Positions 6,028 to 12,633 of a DNA stretch of 13,090 nucleotides are shown piece after piece (position 1 is the stretch's first letter; each line of letters opens with the position of its first letter). This DNA comes from DAOUAJ01 sp034433615. Its GTDB lineage: Bacteria; Chloroflexota; Anaerolineae; DUEN01. The translations under genes were made by a program, and so were the position numbers. The notes below the pieces were generated by a model. It saw nothing but the letters and a program-made list of their open reading frames with translations, was not told where the DNA came from and made no database searches. Location: NCBI GenBank assembly GCA_034433615.1, contig DAOUAJ010000352.1, positions 1-13,090 on the forward strand. The letters are read 5' to 3'.

Positions 6028-7179
6028 ATGACCACCGTGATCGAAATTGCCGTTCCCATCGAAGAGATCGAGGCGCGACGAGAACGTGTCGCGAAAACCA
6101 GGCGTTTTGAACTCACCGACCGGGTCGCGGTCATCCCCGCGATCAACTACCGTTATCTGCTGCCGGCCATCGGCGTCCGCTTCGCCGATTACTACAATGA
6201 CCCGGAAGTCATGCTCCGGTCGCAAATCTTGGGCCAAAAGTGGCTGATGGAGCATATCAAGACCGACCAGCACACCATCACCGGGGCCTGGGTAGGGGCC
6301 TGGACCGACTTCCAGAACACCAGTGAGCAATCGGCTCTGGGTTGTGAGGTGATCTTCCCGCCCGACGACATCCCGTGGGTGGGGGCCGGCTGGGTAAAGA
6401 CGGATCGAGACCTGCGCAAGCTCGAAAAGATGGACATTATCCACAACGGCTTGCACGGGAGGGCGATCGAGTACCGCCAGGCGATGATGGCTGTGGCCGA
6501 AAAGTATCCCGTCCGCTTTCAGGGCGGGCCAATCTTCCACCCTGGCGCGAACCCGGTCTTCACGCATACGTCGCACGGCCCGTTCACTGTGGCTGCCGAT
6601 TTGATGGGCCAGACCGAAATGTTCGCGGCGATCAAAGAGCGCCCGGAGTTCGTGCGCGAGCTGATGAGCATCGTTACCGACAAGATCATCGAGTACCTGG
6701 ACTTCTGCTGGCAGGAGTTAAAGATTCCTCATCGCGATTTCGCCTGGACCGATGACCTGGCTGCGTATCTCTCAGCCGAGACGTACTGTGATCTGGTGCT
6801 CCCGTTCGAGAAGAAGCTGCGTTTCCATTTCGACGGCTGGCTCAGCTTCCACATGTGCGGTCACACCGACCACCTGCTGCGCGTCTTCGCTGATGAGCTG
6901 AAGATCAACGAGTATCAGGGGTTCGGCTGGGAAGTAGACCTGGATTTGATCGGCGAGGTGATGGGCGGGCGTATCGTCCTGGATGGCAACGTCAGCCCTT
7001 TGCTGATCCGCTACGGCACGCCCGATGAGGTCAAGGCAGCCACCCGTCGTGTGATCGAAAAGCTGGGGCGTTATCGGGGGCTGATCGTCCAGGATGGTAA
7101 CAACATCGCGCCCGGCTCGCCCGTGGAGAACATTAACGCCATGTACGAGGCGGCCGTGGAGTACGGACCGGTAGGGTAA
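6028..7179 (+). CDS. Uroporphyrinogen-decarboxylase-fold protein (UroD/MtaA-like), function unknown
   Basis: A 383-residue cytoplasmic protein of the UroD superfamily, which includes uroporphyrinogen decarboxylase and zinc-dependent corrinoid methyltransferases such as MtaA, MtbA and CmuA. The methyltransferase-type motif HMCG is present (His275, Cys277), and the C-terminal family block reads DGNNIAPGSPVENINAM (356-372). In MtaA-like enzymes the third zinc ligand is the Cys of the G-C-x-x-P-P-x-T-P-x-x-N block; here that position is Asn358. The arginine-rich N-terminal loop of true haem-pathway UroD is not seen. It is therefore neither a clear haem enzyme nor a canonical methyltransferase; a hydrolase, lyase or atypical demethylase of a sugar-like compound is possible. 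Start: ATG 6028 with GGGAG at 6013-6017. It lies on the same strand as the inositol genes but is separated by scarred DNA, so a shared role is only a hypothesis. Confidence 0.8.
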   Translation: MTTVIEIAVPIEEIEARRERVAKTRRFELTDRVAVIPAINYRYLLPAIGVRFADYYNDPEVMLRSQILGQKWLMEHIKTDQHTITGAWVGAWTDFQNTSEQSALGCEVIFPPDDIPWVGAGWVKTDRDLRKLEKMDIIHNGLHGRAIEYRQAMMAVAEKYPVRFQGGPIFHPGANPVFTHTSHGPFTVAADLMGQTEMFAAIKERPEFVRELMSIVTDKIIEYLDFCWQELKIPHRDFAWTDDLAAYLSAETYCDLVLPFEKKLRFHFDGWLSFHMCGHTDHLLRVFADELKINEYQGFGWEVDLDLIGEVMGGRIVLDGNVSPLLIRYGTPDEVKAATRRVIEKLGRYRGLIVQDGNNIAPGSPVENINAMYEAAVEYGPVG

Positions 7180-7208
7180 CCCTGCGCAGGAATGGCACAC
7201 CATACGCT

Positions 7209-7237
7209 TTGCCCAAATTGCTCGGTTATGGTACACT
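7209..7237 (+). promoter_or_regulatory. Promoter of tRNA-Arg
   Basis: TTGCCC (7209-7214), a 17-base spacer, then TACACT (7232-7237) with an upstream TG one base away, an extended -10. The end of the -10 lies 9 bases before the first tRNA base at 7247, the right distance for transcription of a short leader. Confidence 0.6.
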
Positions 7238-7246
7238 TTAGTTGTT

Positions 7247-7324
7247 GCCCCTGTAGCTCAGGCGGATAGAGCGAGGGCGTCCTAAGCCCTGTCGTCGGGG
7301 GTTCGAGTCCCTCCAGGGGCGCCA
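7247..7324 (+). tRNA. tRNA-Arg, anticodon CCT
   Basis: The full cloverleaf can be drawn: acceptor GCCCCTG (7247-7253) with CAGGGGC (7314-7320), D stem GCTC/GAGC, anticodon stem AGGGC/GCCCT around the loop GTCCTAA with anticodon CCT at 7281-7283, T stem GGGGG/CCCTC (one G-U pair) with loop TTCGAGT, then G and an encoded CCA (7322-7324). It reads the arginine codon AGG. An insertion-sequence remnant begins 12 bases after its end. Confidence 0.95.
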
Positions 7325-7336
7325 TATCATGCCGAG

Positions 7337-8009
7337 TGTCAAGTCTCATTTTAAGTCGTACCTTAAAAGTCTCATAAAGTCGTATCACTCCCGAGCTTGA
7401 CAGCAGCGGGGCATGACTGAGCGGAGCCATCAAACCTGGGATCAGCAGGTTCTGGAGGGTCAGACCTTTGCCAATTGGGAGGTCTGGTGGGAGACCTTGC
7501 GGCGACGCCGGGATTTCCTGAACGAGCGGCTTCCTTGTGCTACCCTGGGAGAGGTGCCGCCGCTAGTGGCCCATCCCGAAGCGCGCAGGCCACGCCGCCC
7601 ATATCGTCCAGAGTGGGAGGCGGAACCGTTGGACCTCTCCCACGTGTACACTTATCTGAGCCGGGGCCGATGGTTCCGCAAAGCTAGCAACGTGGGCGCG
7701 GTGTCCCTGGGCAGTCGAATCTACGTCTTGGGCTCTGACTGGGCCAGAAAAGACGTGGAGATCACGTTTGATCCAAAGGACCAACATCTGATGTTTCATG
7801 CCCCAGATGGAGACATGAGCAAGCACCTTCCCATCAAGGGAATCTCCAAAGCTGAACTGATAGGTGAACTTGGACCTCTGGTTCATCTCGATGGATTTCA
7901 ACTGGCGCTTCCTTTCACCTGGGATGAGTGGCGAGGGATACAACTTTGTGAGACTTTGGGTGATATGACTTAATGGGACTCAGCAACTACGAAATCTCAG
8001 TACCTCACA
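7337..8009 (+). mobile_element. Insertion-sequence remnant (transposase C-terminus between inverted ends)
   Basis: The left end starts TGTCAAGTCTCATTTTAAG (7337) and holds two copies of an AAGTCTCAT-plus-AAGTCGTA module (7341-7360 and 7367-7384). The reverse complement of the inner copy (7367-7388) matches 7960-7981 at 18 of 22 bases, forming an inverted repeat around the transposase fragment. The right end fades through TACGAAATCTCAG to about 8009 (TCACA). A TGT...ACA edge and a DDE-type C-terminal fragment suggest an IS481/IS3-like element. Only about 670 bases remain, so it lost most of its transposase gene. No clear target-site duplication is seen. Left end and inner repeats are good; the right border is uncertain. 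Confidence 0.55.
7413..7973 (+). pseudogene. C-terminal fragment of a DDE transposase
   Basis: A 186-residue frame. Residues about 20-70 (WWETLRRRRDFLNERLPCATLGEVPPL) resemble the end of the integrase core of IS481-like transposases, where a Y-N-x-x-R-P-H-x-x-L-x-x-x-T-P region is usual. Residues about 80-135 (YTYLSRGRWFRKASNVGAVS, LGSRIYVLGSDWARK, VEITFDP) fit the small C-terminal domain of these proteins. The catalytic DDE region is absent, and an in-frame TGA at 7398-7400 closes the frame upstream, so it cannot be a working transposase. The stop codon lies inside the right inverted repeat, as is common when the gene fills an element. It might still be translated from ATG 7413, but no strong ribosome site is seen. 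Confidence 0.6.
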
Positions 8010-8148
8010 GTTTTGCTCTCAAGCCCGTCCCTTCGGGCCGAGGCCCCTCAGGCCGAGGGCTCAGGGCAGGCCCTCAGGGCGAAGCCTCGGGCACTCGATG
8101 GACGCCCCGGGGACGGGACTTTGAGCCGAAACCGTGATGTACTGAGTC
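7996..8148. repeat. Inverted-repeat element with nested GC-rich module
   Basis: The gene-free stretch 7974-8386 is filled by this element and the next. The arm 7996-8030 (CTCAGTAC...TCAC...GTTT...CTCAA...CCCGTCC) is matched by the reverse complement of 8113-8148, with a few mismatches and small gaps. Between the arms is a GC-rich block (8026-8094) with palindromes and the 17-base module 8059-8075 that recurs at 5779-5795. The segments GTCCCTTCGGGC and GGCGAAGCCT also recur inside the element at 5112-5385. A further 8-base inverted pair, GCGGAGTG with CACTCCGC, follows at about 8150-8188. No coding content. Confidence 0.6.
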
Positions 8149-8191
8149 TGCGGAGTGGCGTCTCAAACGACGTCAAACGGCACTCCGCCAT

Positions 8192-8340
8192 TGTCCTGAA
8201 AATAGCGGTCAGCGATCAGCAGTCAGCCGCTCTCCCGCGATGGGCGAGGGTCTCCCCTGTGCCTGTCCTGGCCGACAGGCCAGAGGAGACCTGCGGCGAT
8301 CAAGGAAGCTGACAGCTAACCGCTGACGGCTGACCACTTT
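8192..8340. repeat. MITE/REP-like element, copy 2, with inverted heptamer-array ends
   Basis: Shorter relative of the element at 5112-5385: the same left end (TGTCCTGAAAATAGC, then the GTCAGCGAT array), the same right array (AGCTGAC, AGCTAAC, CGCTGAC, GGCTGAC; 8307-8334), and a shared central stem CTGGCC-gaca-GGCCAG. The outer stem is GGTCTCC (8249-8255) with GGAGACC (8285-8291). Copy 1 has GGTCTTC with GAAGACC at the equivalent place, so both stem strands changed together. The hairpin region of copy 1 that contains CTACACCCTTC is missing here. It sits just beyond the 3' end of the minus-strand DUF362 gene. Confidence 0.7.
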
Positions 8341-8386
8341 TCATTGGCCGTGGCGGCGTGCCCGAACTGGTGCTCTGCAGCTTCCC

Positions 8387-9523
8387 TCAAGCTGGCCGGA
8401 ATTGATACCGCACATCTTCGATTGAGGCACCCACAACCTCAATCTCCTCCAGCCGGTTCGTGCCTAACCCCAGTTCACGAGCCAGATTCAGATAATTGTC
8501 ACCGCGGTGGAAGGGAACGGATGGTGATTGAGCGGTTGGGTCAAATCCCTGCACAGCAGTGGCGACCGCATCCGTTGCCAGTGGGTTGATGCCGGCCACC
8601 AGCACACCGGGCTCCACTGGGGCCATGGTCTCAATCCACGGACCCTCCCCTGCCTCCGTCGTCTTGATGCCATCAATCAAGGCAAAGTGAATAGGACGTG
8701 CCCGGTTCAGGTCCAGGATCACCCTCGGCAGCCGGGTCTTGAACGCATCCCCAGGTCCGTGGAAGGCGGAGCGATAATTGTGGCTTGGATCCAGTCGGTA
8801 GTGGGCAGCCGGCACCAGACCGATCAGGTTCTTCATGGAGTGGGTCACGCCGGCACTGTAGTGGCACTTCATCTTGGCCACAGACATGAATACATCAATC
8901 TCTTCCAGGATTGGATTGAAGGTGAAGTTCTCGTAGATGAACCAGTTGTCCCCCACCGGTGTGGTGGCGAAACCGCTGTAGGGCTGCGGGCTGTTCAGAT
9001 CGATCAGGGTGGCATCCAGGTCCTTTGCCACCTCTTCGTAACCCCACAATTGGTAAGACTCCCACTCATAGACCGCCTCGACGATGAAGAGGTCCCGGGC
9101 GCCCGCCTCGCGTACCGCCTCGCCCAGAGCACGCACTACCTCCGGATGCGTGATATAGCTCTCAATAGGCGATACGCCGGGCAGCGGCTTGACCTTAACT
9201 CCCCCCGTCAGGTTCACCTTGATGGCCACCCGATCACCGGAGCTGACCACGTTATCCAGGCCACCAACCCCGTCGAGCAGAGCTCGAACCTGCCGGCGCA
9301 CCACTTCCCTGTCGTAGCTGGTCGCCTGGGCGAGCGCCACGCGAGCGCGCGCCGGGGTCGTGGTTGCACCTCCAGGTGCTTGCTTAATGATCTGTGTCAG
9401 AGTTTCTGGTTGGCAGCCGGCAGCCAGCACGCCGGCCACAGCAGCACCCGTGACGCGTAAAAAGTGACGCCGAGAGATAAGCGGGGTATTGCATTGAGGT
9501 CTACGACGAACAGATGCATTCAT
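8387..9523 (-). CDS. Tat-exported DUF362 domain protein, likely lipoprotein
   Basis: A 378-residue DUF362-family protein. The N-terminus carries a twin-arginine signal (SRRHFLR, residues 17-23), a hydrophobic stretch and a lipobox-like LAAGC with Cys37, so it is probably folded before export and anchored outside the membrane. The body has DUF362 features: GDRVAIKVNLTGG near 95-107, THPEVVRALGEAVREAG, CHYSAGVTHSMKNLIGLVP, and the late LIDGI...GINPLATDAVA block. The family's activity is not established; some members have ferredoxin domains, but none is visible here. ATG 9523 is supported by AAGGAG seven bases upstream. It follows the dpp-type operon by 137 bases on the same strand, with palindromes in between, so it may have its own control. 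Co-function with peptide or metal uptake is only suggested by position. Confidence 0.88.
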   Translation of the reverse strand: MNASVRRRPQCNTPLISRRHFLRVTGAAVAGVLAAGCQPETLTQIIKQAPGGATTTPARARVALAQATSYDREVVRRQVRALLDGVGGLDNVVSSGDRVAIKVNLTGGVKVKPLPGVSPIESYITHPEVVRALGEAVREAGARDLFIVEAVYEWESYQLWGYEEVAKDLDATLIDLNSPQPYSGFATTPVGDNWFIYENFTFNPILEEIDVFMSVAKMKCHYSAGVTHSMKNLIGLVPAAHYRLDPSHNYRSAFHGPGDAFKTRLPRVILDLNRARPIHFALIDGIKTTEAGEGPWIETMAPVEPGVLVAGINPLATDAVATAVQGFDPTAQSPSVPFHRGDNYLNLARELGLGTNRLEEIEVVGASIEDVRYQFRPA

Positions 9524-9551
9524 CCGAGCTCTCCTTGTTTCAGTTCGACTT

Positions 9552-9605
9552 GTACCCGTCAGGGTACTTGCCTGCCCTGGGCAGTCCAGGGTACCCGTCA
9601 GGGTA
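9552..9605. promoter_or_regulatory. Pair of identical palindromes upstream of the DUF362 gene
   Basis: GTACCC-gtca-GGGTAC at 9552-9567 is repeated at 9591-9605 (last base differs), 39 bases apart. Between them lies CTGCCC-t-GGGCAG (9572-9584). They sit 28-82 bases before the DUF362 start and after the end of the ATPase gene. They could be operators, leader hairpins, or a small dispersed repeat. Confidence 0.45.
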
Positions 9606-9660
9606 GATGTAGATCGGTTTTACAGATCAAAAACTGAGGGGGGTGTTTTCACCGCCGGCC

Positions 9661-10749
9661 CTATCGGGCTGCCATACCACCATCCGCCTTGGAGGCCTGG
9701 CTTACCCCTGACAGTGCGGTCGGTCCGACAAAAACGTTCATCATCTCCTCTGTTGTCAAAGTCGGCGAATCTTCGTACAGATAACAGGCGACTGCCCGGT
9801 GGTGATTGGTCTGATAAAGGGGCGGAGCGGCTGTGGAGCATTTTGGCATGACAGCGCGACAACGGTCTGCGAACTTACAGCCGGCGTTCCCACTAACCGG
9901 CGTGCTGGCTGAGGAAGCAGGCATCTGGACACTCCACGTCCGTTCCGCACTGGCCCGGGGAATGGAGGATATCAGCAAACGGGTGTAAGGATGTTGCGGT
10001 TGCTGGATCACCAGTTCGACATCGCCGGCCTCCGCCACCGAGCCCTGGTACAGCACGATGATGTTCTCACTGATCTGATAGGCAGTCGCCAGATCATGGG
10101 TGATATAGATGAGCGAGATGCCAAACTCCTGGTTGAGTTGACGCAGGCTGTCCAGGACCGTGGCACGCAGAGACGCATCAATCATAGAGACAGGTTCGTC
10201 AGCCAGGATCAATCGAGGCTTCAAGAGGAGTGCTCGGGCCACCATGATCCGCTGACGCTGACCGCCACTCAATTGGTGCGGGAAACGCCCCAACGTCTCT
10301 TCAGGATGCAGCCCCACGGACCGGAGGGCATTCTCTATCAGAGCTCTGGCCTCATCCTTAGAGGAAGCCAGGCGGAACTTAGCTACGGGGGTTGTCAAGA
10401 CGTGATCTACTCTGTAAAAAGGATTGTACACCCCGTCGGGGTCCTGGAAGATCGCTTGTACGTCGTGCAAGAAGGCTCGCTGCTCTTCCCGCGACAACTG
10501 CTGCAGATTCTTTCCCTTGTAAAGCACCTCCCCTTTGGTAGGCGTCAGCCGGCCCAGGAGGAGGCGAGCCAACGTGGTTTTGCCGCTCCCGCTTTCCCCA
10601 ACCACCGCAGTGATGGAGGGGGGGGTACTCTTGATGGCTAACGAGAAGTCCTCCAGGGCGACGGTATGCGTCCTATCGAACAACCCTCCACCAAAGACTT
10701 TGGTGACGTGCCGCGCCTCAATCAAGGGGGTCTCGGTCAACATAGTCAT
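9661..10749 (-). CDS. dppF: Peptide/nickel ABC transporter ATP-binding protein, DppF/OppF type
   Basis: Second of two ATPases energising the DppBC-like permease at the inner face of the membrane, 362 residues. Visible motifs: Walker A GESGSGKTT (51-59), Q-loop FQDPDG (101-106), signature LSGGQRQR (160-167), Walker B LILADEP (180-186) and ITHD with His218. The C-terminal oligopeptide-transporter extension holds QHPYTRLLISSIP and four cysteines (291, 297, 304, 322) spaced C-x5-C-x6-C-x17-C. A tail of about 35 residues beyond that is not typical. ATG 10749 follows GAGGAG, which overlaps the stop of the preceding gene, showing coupling. It is the last transporter gene of the operon. Substrate (di/oligopeptide, nickel or another solute) cannot be told from the ATPase; the symbol denotes the type. 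Confidence 0.92.
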   Translation of the reverse strand: MTMLTETPLIEARHVTKVFGGGLFDRTHTVALEDFSLAIKSTPPSITAVVGESGSGKTTLARLLLGRLTPTKGEVLYKGKNLQQLSREEQRAFLHDVQAIFQDPDGVYNPFYRVDHVLTTPVAKFRLASSKDEARALIENALRSVGLHPEETLGRFPHQLSGGQRQRIMVARALLLKPRLILADEPVSMIDASLRATVLDSLRQLNQEFGISLIYITHDLATAYQISENIIVLYQGSVAEAGDVELVIQQPQHPYTRLLISSIPRASAERTWSVQMPASSASTPVSGNAGCKFADRCRAVMPKCSTAAPPLYQTNHHRAVACYLYEDSPTLTTEEMMNVFVGPTALSGVSQASKADGGMAAR

Positions 10750-10758
10750 GACGTCTCC

Positions 10759-11715
10759 TCATAGCAAATGGCAGGCTGCCCAGGAGTTCGATCCTACTTC
10801 TTTTATGATCGGCTCCTCTATCTTGCAGCGATCCATCACATAGGGGCAGCGGGGGTGGAAGGCACACCCGGGTGGTAGTTCCAACAGCGAAGGTGGTAAG
10901 CCCGGTATCCCTCGGAAAGCCCCTTTCTGCTCCAGGGACGGCAGGCTGGAGATAAGCAACTGAGTGTATGGATGGCGCGGCTGTGTAAATACGCCCGGTA
11001 CGGGAGACACCTCTACCAGTTTGCCGGCATACATGACCCCCAGACGGCCCACAAACTGTGCCATCAGCCCTATGTCGTGGCCTACCAGAATGACGGCTGC
11101 CCCGATCTCTTCCTGTACCCTTAGCAAGGTCTCCATCACCTGTCTCTGAACCACGACGTCCAAAGCGCTGGTGGGCTCATCGGCGATGATGACCCTTGGC
11201 CGCAGGCTGATGGCGATGGCAATGCACACCCGCTGCTTCATGCCACCGCTCAACTCGTGAGGGTACATATTAGCTACTTCTGACTTCAGCCCCACCCGCT
11301 CCAGCAGGTCACGCACGTGCGTGTCCATTTCCTCCTGGGACATCAGCACGCCATGATCCTTCAGGCCGTCGAGGATTTGATCCCGGACCCGGAGCACCGG
11401 GTTGAGGGAGTTCATGGCCCCCTGAGCGACCATGGCGATCTCGGCCAGACGCAGCGCCTGTATCTCCTCTTCGGAAATCGTCAGCAGGTTGCGGCCATCG
11501 AGCCAGACTTCCCCCCCGACGATGCGGCCCGGGGGCTTGATCAGCCGGATCAGCGCTCGCGCCAGGGTGGATTTGCCGGACCCAGATTCGCCGGCCAATC
11601 CGAACCTTTCCTCCTCTTTCAGGTCGAAGCTCACACCATCAACCGCCTTGATCGAACCGCGCAGGGTGTCGTAGTACACCCGCAAGTCCTTCACCTGGAG
11701 AATATCGGGCTTCAC
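10759..11715 (-). CDS. dppD: Peptide/nickel ABC transporter ATP-binding protein, DppD/OppD type
   Basis: First ATPase of the pair, 318 residues. Walker A GESGSGKST (42-50), Q-loop VAQGAMNSLNP (96-106), signature LSGGMKQR (155-162), Walker B VIIADEP (175-181), His213 in VGHD. The C-terminal extension has PRHPYTQLLISSLPSL, then CAFHPRCPYVMDRC with Cys284, 290, 297 and 315, the same four-cysteine spacing as in the partner ATPase. The start is GTG at 11715: the GTG overlaps the permease TGA (GTGA) and has AGGAGG five bases upstream, a tight coupling that sets the start. It is cytoplasmic and bound to the permease pair. Confidence 0.93.
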   Translation of the reverse strand: MKPDILQVKDLRVYYDTLRGSIKAVDGVSFDLKEEERFGLAGESGSGKSTLARALIRLIKPPGRIVGGEVWLDGRNLLTISEEEIQALRLAEIAMVAQGAMNSLNPVLRVRDQILDGLKDHGVLMSQEEMDTHVRDLLERVGLKSEVANMYPHELSGGMKQRVCIAIAISLRPRVIIADEPTSALDVVVQRQVMETLLRVQEEIGAAVILVGHDIGLMAQFVGRLGVMYAGKLVEVSPVPGVFTQPRHPYTQLLISSLPSLEQKGAFRGIPGLPPSLLELPPGCAFHPRCPYVMDRCKIEEPIIKEVGSNSWAACHLL

Positions 11716-12632
11716 ACGGACCTCCTGAGCCTGGGATTAGCGATCTCATCCAGCCCCACGGAGAGGTTGAAAAGGCCTAAGAAGAGGATAATGATGATCA
11801 CGATGGGTGGGGTGAACCACCACCACATTCCAAGCAGCAGGGCGGAGTTGTAAATGATCCAGTAGAACGTCATGCCGATGGTAGGCGATTCAATGGGGCC
11901 AAGGCCCAGAACCTCGAGACCGATGGAGGCGAGGACAGCCGAGGCCGTGGACCCCACCAAAGAGGCCGCCAGGTAAGGGAGGAGGTTGGGCATTAGCTCC
12001 TTGAAGATAATCTCAAGTCCGCTCATACCGGAAAGCCGGGCGACCTCTACGTAAGGTCTCTCACGCAGGCTCAAGACCTGAGCCCGGATGGTACGGGTAG
12101 GCCACAGCCAGGCCAGGATCGCCACCACCAGCGCCATCTGGTTGACCGAGAGACTCGCCCTGACCTGAACAGCGATGATTAACAGGACCAACAGACCCGG
12201 CACGGTAAGCCCAATGTCAACGATCCCTCGGATGATGGTGTCAATCGCTCCGCCGTAGTAGGCGGAGATGAAGGCCAGAACAGTCCCGATGAATACACCA
12301 AGAAGCCCGGCCAGAAACCCGATCCTCAGAGTGAGAGGTGTGCCGGCGATCATGACGGCGAACAGGTCCCTTCCCTGATTATCGGTGCCGAAAGGGTGTT
12401 CCCTGGAAGGGGATAATCCAGAGGGGGCAGAAAGGGCCCTTGCCAGATCCGTATCCCAGACGAGGGCGCCAATGCCTGAGAACAGGAACAGGCTCAAAAG
12501 TAAAATGATCCCAATGACCAGACTAGGGTTACGGCGTGCGTACCTCAACCCGCCGCGCACTTTTTCTCCCAAGTCACTCCCTATCGAACGCCCTTCCAGG
12601 ACTTGCGCCCGTTCCACGGAAGCCCTTGCCAT
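11712..12632 (-). CDS. dppC: Peptide/nickel ABC transporter permease, DppC/OppC type
   Basis: Membrane permease subunit, 306 residues. A cytoplasmic N-terminus leads into ARRNPSLVIGIILLLSLFLF (first membrane segment). The family's extracytoplasmic motif HPFGTDNQGRDLF is at 79-91, followed by further membrane helices. The EAA-loop that docks the ATPases is EVARLSGMSGLEIIFKELMPN (196-216). The C-terminal segment, LGMWWWFTPPIVIIIILFLG into the NPRLR end, is as usual for the family. ATG 12632 lies one base after the dppB stop; its ribosome site AGGAGG is inside the last codons of dppB (Arg-Arg), so the two are coupled. Together with the DppB-like subunit it forms the channel. Confidence 0.93.
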   Translation of the reverse strand: MARASVERAQVLEGRSIGSDLGEKVRGGLRYARRNPSLVIGIILLLSLFLFSGIGALVWDTDLARALSAPSGLSPSREHPFGTDNQGRDLFAVMIAGTPLTLRIGFLAGLLGVFIGTVLAFISAYYGGAIDTIIRGIVDIGLTVPGLLVLLIIAVQVRASLSVNQMALVVAILAWLWPTRTIRAQVLSLRERPYVEVARLSGMSGLEIIFKELMPNLLPYLAASLVGSTASAVLASIGLEVLGLGPIESPTIGMTFYWIIYNSALLLGMWWWFTPPIVIIIILFLGLFNLSVGLDEIANPRLRRSV

Positions 12633-12633
12633 C

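Noticed and set aside
6028..7179. True uroporphyrinogen decarboxylase (HemE) of haem synthesis
   Set aside because: The N-terminal substrate-binding arginine motif of HemE is not visible, the protein has the methyltransferase-type HMCG motif, and no haem genes are nearby.
8528..9460. 310-codon plus-strand frame opposite the DUF362 gene
   Set aside because: The minus-strand frame has clear Tat signal and DUF362 motifs; this one has no family features and is an antisense shadow.
9624..9665. Intrinsic terminator after the dppF-like gene (GGTG-AAAA-CACC on the minus strand followed by a T-run)
   Set aside because: The stem is only four pairs and the T-run is offset by several bases, so it is too weak to list.
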